A stretch of DNA of 64,000 nt from JAEUIV01 sp033763795 (GTDB taxonomy: Bacteria > Planctomycetota > Phycisphaerae > Phycisphaerales > UBA1924), in NCBI GenBank assembly GCA_033763795.1, contig JANRJV010000028.1:1-64000 (forward strand). Reading direction: 5' to 3'. The position numbers and the translations under genes are program-made. The notes beneath the pieces were generated by a model. The model was not told the origin of the DNA. It saw only the letters and a list, made by a program, of their open reading frames with translations, and searched no databases. Shown piece by piece: positions 60,556 through 64,000 of this stretch. How positions within the stretch are numbered: the first letter of the stretch is position 1; the number at the start of each line of letters is the position of its first letter.

Positions 60556-61416
60556 TCACGCGCCGCGCCGACGCCGAGGCGCCGCCGCCCACACCGCCAG
60601 CACCACCGCTCCCGCCGGCGAAGGGATCACCGTCAGCTTGTACCCGTACGCCTGCGCCATCATCGCCAGCACCAGTTCCGAAGGCAGCAGCCTCTCCCCA
60701 GGGTTCGCCACCGGGTTCATCAGGTCGTGCGTCTGGTCGTAGTCCATCCCGTTCAGCGTCGCGATCTGCCCGGGCACCGTGTGCGTCCCGTCCGCGGACT
60801 CCGTCAGGACCGCGAAGTCGCCGTTCTCGAACGTGAACCGCCGAAGCCCGCCCGGCGTCGGCGCCCCGACCCGGTCCGCGAAGCGCGAGTACTGGATCGT
60901 GAACCCCAGCGCGTGCCCGATCTCGTGGATCGCCGTCGAATAGAAGTCGATCAGCGTGCTCACGCTGAACCCCGTCCGCGGGTCCGTCACGTTCTCCCGC
61001 GCCACGTAGTACGCCGGGAACCCCGCCACCTGCATGAACTCCGAGTTGTTCCCCGGCGTCTGGTCCAGGAACGACGACTGGCTCCCCTCAAGGTTCCTGT
61101 TCACCCGGATCCGCGCCCGCAGGGGCTTGCCCGCCTGGTCCTGCTCGTACATGTCCGCCGCCGCCAGAACCTCGTTCCCGAACGCGTCCGTCTTCGAATA
61201 GTCGATCGTGAAGTTCTCGCGACCCACCGCGTTGATGCTGCGGATCCGCGACGTCCACTGCCGCTGCGCCTCGCGGATGATCGTCCGCTCCAGCTCGGAG
61301 AAGTCGTTGTTCCCCGCCAGGTTGTCCGTGATCATGAACGCCGCGCGCGCCCCAGGCCCGAACCCCGCGCACACGACCACAGCCGCCGCCAAGGTCAAAA
61401 GGTCCGACCGCTTCAT
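60556..61416 (-). CDS. Secreted zinc metalloprotease (matrixin-like) with PEP-CTERM-like tail
   Basis: A 286-residue protein with a signal peptide (LLTLAAAVVVCAGFGPGARA). The zinc site is STAIHEIGHALGFTIQYSRF, an HExxHxxGF motif as in metzincins (the third ligand is less clear than the usual H/D). A C-terminal IPSPAGAVVLAVWAAAPRRRR end is a PEP-CTERM-like tail with P-S-P-A in place of P-E-P. The start ATG at 61416 is preferred to 61422 because GGGAGG is then 8 nt upstream. It forms an operon with the beta-rich secreted protein. The target may be matrix or co-secreted surface proteins. Confidence 0.82.
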   Translation of the reverse strand: MKRSDLLTLAAAVVVCAGFGPGARAAFMITDNLAGNNDFSELERTIIREAQRQWTSRIRSINAVGRENFTIDYSKTDAFGNEVLAAADMYEQDQAGKPLRARIRVNRNLEGSQSSFLDQTPGNNSEFMQVAGFPAYYVARENVTDPRTGFSVSTLIDFYSTAIHEIGHALGFTIQYSRFADRVGAPTPGGLRRFTFENGDFAVLTESADGTHTVPGQIATLNGMDYDQTHDLMNPVANPGERLLPSELVLAMMAQAYGYKLTVIPSPAGAVVLAVWAAAPRRRRGA

Positions 61417-61537
61417 GTCCATGACCTCCCACCGATCCACGTGCAACCTGACCCGCATCCAATAGACCACACGAACGCCCCCGGGGCAAGCCGCAACCTC
61501 TTTTTTTCCGGGCCCCGCTCCCCCCGCGCGCCCGCGG

Positions 61538-61543
61538 TATGGT
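61538..61543 (+). promoter_or_regulatory. -10-like hexamer, leaderless position (MBL gene)
   Basis: TATGGT ends 8 nt before the ATG at 61552. Confidence 0.4.
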
Positions 61544-61551
61544 CAACCCCC

Positions 61552-62439
61552 ATGACCACCTGGAACGCCTCGCTCCTCCGCTGCGGCTCCTTCAGGCTCG
61601 ACGCCGGGTGCATGTTCGGGCTCATCCCCCGTGTCGTCTGGTCGCGATGGTTCCCCCCCGGAGTCATCGACGACCTCAACCGCATGCCCCTCCAGCAAAA
61701 CTCGCTCCTCCTCGAAAGCGCCGGCACGCTCGTCGTCATCGAGGCCGGCATAGGCGACAAGATGACCCCCAAAGAGCACGCCATGTACGCCCAGGAGCGC
61801 CAGCCCACCGGCGCCGTCGGCGCCGGCCGCCCCCGGACCATCGTCGACGCACTCCACGAAGCCGGCGCCCGCCCCGCCGACGTCTCCGCCGTCATCCTCA
61901 CGCACCTGCACTTCGACCACGCCGGCGGCATCACCCAGCTCGATTCCAGCCGCGACCCCGCCTCCGCCCGGCTCACCTTCCCCAACGCCCGCATCTTCGC
62001 CCAGCGCCGCGAGTGGGACGACGCCCTCGCCGGCCGCTCCACCATGAACAAGACCTACCTCCCCTCACACCTCGGGCCCGACGTCCGCGAGCGACTCACC
62101 CTCCTCGAGGGCGACGCCCCCGTCATGCCCGGCATCGACGTCATCACCGCCCCGGGCCACACCTGGGGCCAGCAGCTCATCCGCGTCCAGACCGACCGGG
62201 GCCCCGTCGTCTTCTCGAGCGACGTCATGCCCACCGCGCTCCACTGCCGCGCCACCACCAACCTCGCCTACGACGTCGAGCCATACACCAGCATGATCGA
62301 GCGCCACAAAATGCTCGACCGCGCCGCCCGCGAGCGCTGGACCCTCGTCCTCGACCACGAGCCCGGACACCCCGTATTCACCGTCAAACCCGACGAGCAG
62401 GGCTACTTCGCCCTCCACCCCGCCCAGCTCGAAACGTAA
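61552..62439 (+). CDS. MBL-fold metallohydrolase
   Basis: A 295-residue protein. The metal-binding signature VILTHLHFDHAGGI (HxHxDH) is near residue 120, with ITAPGHTWGQQ (His) and VVFSSDVMPTA (Asp) later and the last His likely in LDHEPGHPVF. The fold is metallo-beta-lactamase. Families with this profile include lactonases (AHL lactonase-like) and alkyl/aryl hydrolases, so a lactone or phosphodiester substrate is possible. No signal peptide is seen. The next gene starts 30 bp downstream and has its own promoter-like hexamer. Confidence 0.87.
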   Translation: MTTWNASLLRCGSFRLDAGCMFGLIPRVVWSRWFPPGVIDDLNRMPLQQNSLLLESAGTLVVIEAGIGDKMTPKEHAMYAQERQPTGAVGAGRPRTIVDALHEAGARPADVSAVILTHLHFDHAGGITQLDSSRDPASARLTFPNARIFAQRREWDDALAGRSTMNKTYLPSHLGPDVRERLTLLEGDAPVMPGIDVITAPGHTWGQQLIRVQTDRGPVVFSSDVMPTALHCRATTNLAYDVEPYTSMIERHKMLDRAARERWTLVLDHEPGHPVFTVKPDEQGYFALHPAQLET

Positions 62440-62455
62440 CCGCCGTCCGTCCGGA

Positions 62456-62461
62456 TAGGAT
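62456..62461 (+). promoter_or_regulatory. -10-like hexamer, leaderless position (APH gene)
   Basis: TAGGAT ends 8 nt before the ATG at 62470. Confidence 0.43.
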
Positions 62462-62469
62462 GACCTCAA

Positions 62470-63558
62470 ATGAGTGGGCCCGGACGTGATCCGCTTCACG
62501 ATTCGCTCGCCGGAACCGTCTTCGCACTCCCCGCGGACGCCGACAGCGGGCACGACCGCTTCGACCTCGCCGAAGCGGTCACCGTCCTCTCCAACTACGA
62601 CCTGGGCGTCATCTCCGCCGTGCAGGAGTTCCGCCGCGGCTCGCGCCGCTCCCCCAAGCTCCTCCTCAAGTGCGACCGCGGCCCCCTCATCCTCAAACGG
62701 CTCGCCCCCGGACGCGACGAGCCCGCACGCATCGCCTTCGCACACGAACTCCAGCGCGCCCTCGCCGCCGCCGCATTCCCCCTCCCCGCCCTCTTCCCCT
62801 CACGGTCCGCCGAGACCCTCGTCAGGCTCCACGGCCACAGCTACGAGCTCTTCGAATGCGTCGCCGGCCAGACCTTCGACCACTCCCCGGAAGCAACCTT
62901 CGAAGCCGGCGCGACCTTAGGACGCTTTCATGAGATCCTCGCCGCCGCCAGGCCCGCGGGCGACCCGCCCACAGGCAGCTATCACAACCTCCCGGGCGTC
63001 CTCACAAGCCTCGCCGCCATCCCCGAACGCACCGCCGAGCCCGCCCTCGCCGCCACCGCGACCTCCCTCGCCTCCATCTACTCCGCCGCCGCCGAACACG
63101 CACGCCGCGCCGGGCTCGACCACTGGCCGCCCCAGCTCATCCACGGCGATTGGCACCCCGGAAATCTCCTCTTCCGTGCGGGGAAAGTCGTCGCCGTCAT
63201 CGACTACGACACCGCCCGCCTCCAGCCGCGCATCATCGACCTCGCAAACGGCGCTCTTCAGTTTTCACTCACCCGCACCGAGGGCGACCCGGAATCCTGG
63301 CCCGACACCCCCGACGAACTCAGGCTCAAGCGCTTCTGCCAGGGCTACGATTCCGCCGTCAGAACCCTCGTCAGCCGAGGCGAGATACAAGCACTCCCCT
63401 GGCTCATGGTCGAAGCCATGATCGCCGAGTCCGCCCTGCCCATCGCCGCAACCGGAAAGTTCGGCAGGCTCGACCCCGCCCCGTTTCTCCGAATGGTCGA
63501 ACGCAAGGCCCGCTGGATCATGAGCAGCGCCGAGCGAATCTCCCGCATCATCAACTGA
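62470..63558 (+). CDS. APH-type phosphotransferase
   Basis: A 362-residue protein with the aminoglycoside-phosphotransferase/choline-kinase fold. The N-lobe region LLLKCDRGPLILKRL holds the ATP-binding Lys; the catalytic loop is IHGDWHPGNLLF (HGDxxxxN) and the metal loop is VAVIDYDTARL (DxD). Enzymes of this fold phosphorylate small alcohols such as homoserine, choline, sugars or aminoglycosides. The substrate here is unknown, and the sequence alone gives no reason to call it a resistance enzyme. It ends 62 bp before the next gene. Confidence 0.87.
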   Translation: MSGPGRDPLHDSLAGTVFALPADADSGHDRFDLAEAVTVLSNYDLGVISAVQEFRRGSRRSPKLLLKCDRGPLILKRLAPGRDEPARIAFAHELQRALAAAAFPLPALFPSRSAETLVRLHGHSYELFECVAGQTFDHSPEATFEAGATLGRFHEILAAARPAGDPPTGSYHNLPGVLTSLAAIPERTAEPALAATATSLASIYSAAAEHARRAGLDHWPPQLIHGDWHPGNLLFRAGKVVAVIDYDTARLQPRIIDLANGALQFSLTRTEGDPESWPDTPDELRLKRFCQGYDSAVRTLVSRGEIQALPWLMVEAMIAESALPIAATGKFGRLDPAPFLRMVERKARWIMSSAERISRIIN

Positions 63559-63620
63559 CACCCCCCAAAGCCGGTAAGACTCTGCGACCATCCCGGGCCT
63601 CTCGGAAGGAAAACCAGGCC

Positions 63621-64000
63621 ATGCCGCTCACCCACTCCCACCTCCGCACCCTCGCGCTCGCCGCGGCTGTCGCCCTCGTCGCACCCGCCTCCGCCTCTCC
63701 CTCCGAGCTGGGCGACCTCCTCCCCAGACTCGACGCGGGCACATGGGCCGAGCGCGAGCAGGCCTCCGATGCACTCCTCTCACTCGTCCGCGGCGCGGGC
63801 ATACCCCCCGCCGAGATGCGCGAGGCCGTCGTCGAAGCCCTCCGCACCGGCGAGCTCTCCCTCGAGCAGCGCGTCCGACTCATGTCCGCGCTCCGCCGCG
63901 CCTTCGCCCTCTCGCCGCGCGGCGCACTGGGCGTCCGCTTCTCCGATAACCCCGCCGCCGGCGGCGTCGCCGTCATGCAGGTCGTCGCAGGCTTCCCCGC
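63621..64000 (+). CDS. Secreted protein with start of a PDZ-like domain, partial
   Basis: Only the first ~126 residues are inside the window. A signal peptide (TLALAAAVALVAPASAS) is followed by ~70 helical residues (DLLPRLDAGTWAEREQASDA onward, an Armadillo/HEAT-like style) and then the beginning of a PDZ-type domain, RGALGVRFSDNPAAGGVAVM. The ribosome site AAGGA lies about 10 nt upstream. PDZ-containing periplasmic proteins often bind peptide ends or regulate proteases; the rest of the protein lies outside. The family is inferred from a short stretch and may change with the complete gene. Confidence 0.65.
   Translation, partial: MPLTHSHLRTLALAAAVALVAPASASPSELGDLLPRLDAGTWAEREQASDALLSLVRGAGIPPAEMREAVVEALRTGELSLEQRVRLMSALRRAFALSPRGALGVRFSDNPAAGGVAVMQVVAGFP

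Noticed and set aside
61486..61507. Terminator upstream of the zinc protease (GCCCCCGGGGC then T-run)
   Set aside because: The stem would be a bare palindrome without a loop and lies 10 nt away from the T-run; no gene ends there on the plus strand.
62470..63558. Aminoglycoside resistance kinase
   Set aside because: The fold is the APH type, but so are many metabolic kinases; nothing in the sequence shows an antibiotic substrate.

Overview
The window is about 64 kb of very GC-rich chromosome, densely packed with genes of ordinary bacterial type. Several things point to a planctomycete, most likely of the Phycisphaerae: an alternative-type GlmU, paired secreted M16 peptidases, secreted proteins ending in PEP-CTERM-like tails with A or S in place of E, an orphan dnaA, a UbiD-type decarboxylase of the menaquinone type, and cell-wall genes scattered into pieces. 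This assignment is inferred from gene content; no rRNA or tRNA gene was seen. There are no insertion sequences, phage genes or CRISPR arrays.

Layout. 1-5.8 kb: the end of a glycoside hydrolase, a small lipoprotein, a PP2C-type phosphatase, adenine deaminase and an ABC-2 exporter pair. 5.9-11.7 kb: UbiD-family decarboxylase, dnaA with a 431-bp non-coding region upstream, a double GNAT protein and a secreted protein. 11.8-19 kb: L27, OPT transporter, HemW, FHA protein, zinc ribbon, PurA, a tRNA-binding protein and a small secreted protein. 19-26.3 kb: an AnmK/GH20 operon for amino-sugar or cell-wall recycling, an RluA-type pseudouridine synthase and two M16 peptidases. 26.4-31.8 kb: a complete livKHMGF-type branched-chain amino-acid ABC transporter on the minus strand. 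32-39.6 kb: TlpA-like protein, ThpR, HAD phosphatase, alternative GlmU, YicC, SecG, an Rrf2 regulator and a TonB-like protein. 39.6-48.6 kb: TrpE, the NfeD-NfeD-FloA membrane-microdomain operon, CrcB, a Nudix hydrolase, MurC and MurB. 48.6-58.9 kb: GT39 enzyme, a methyltransferase/oxidoreductase pair, a sensor-like protein without an output domain, a GreA-VWA operon, and Ddl with an FtsQ-like protein and RuvB. 59-64 kb: two secreted proteins (one a zinc protease), an MBL-fold hydrolase, an APH-type phosphotransferase and the start of a secreted PDZ-like protein.

How the genes work together. The clearest functional theme is envelope building: GlmU-like, MurC, MurB, Ddl, FtsQ-like, AnmK/GH20 and SecG. 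These are spread over several loci and both strands rather than gathered in one dcw cluster.

The most striking pattern is regulatory. At least 18 first-in-unit genes carry a TANNNT -10-like hexamer that ends only 5-12 nt before the start codon, usually with no Shine-Dalgarno sequence. This predicts leaderless or nearly leaderless mRNAs. Other genes, many of them for secreted proteins, instead have ordinary leaders with a GGAG/AGGAG site.
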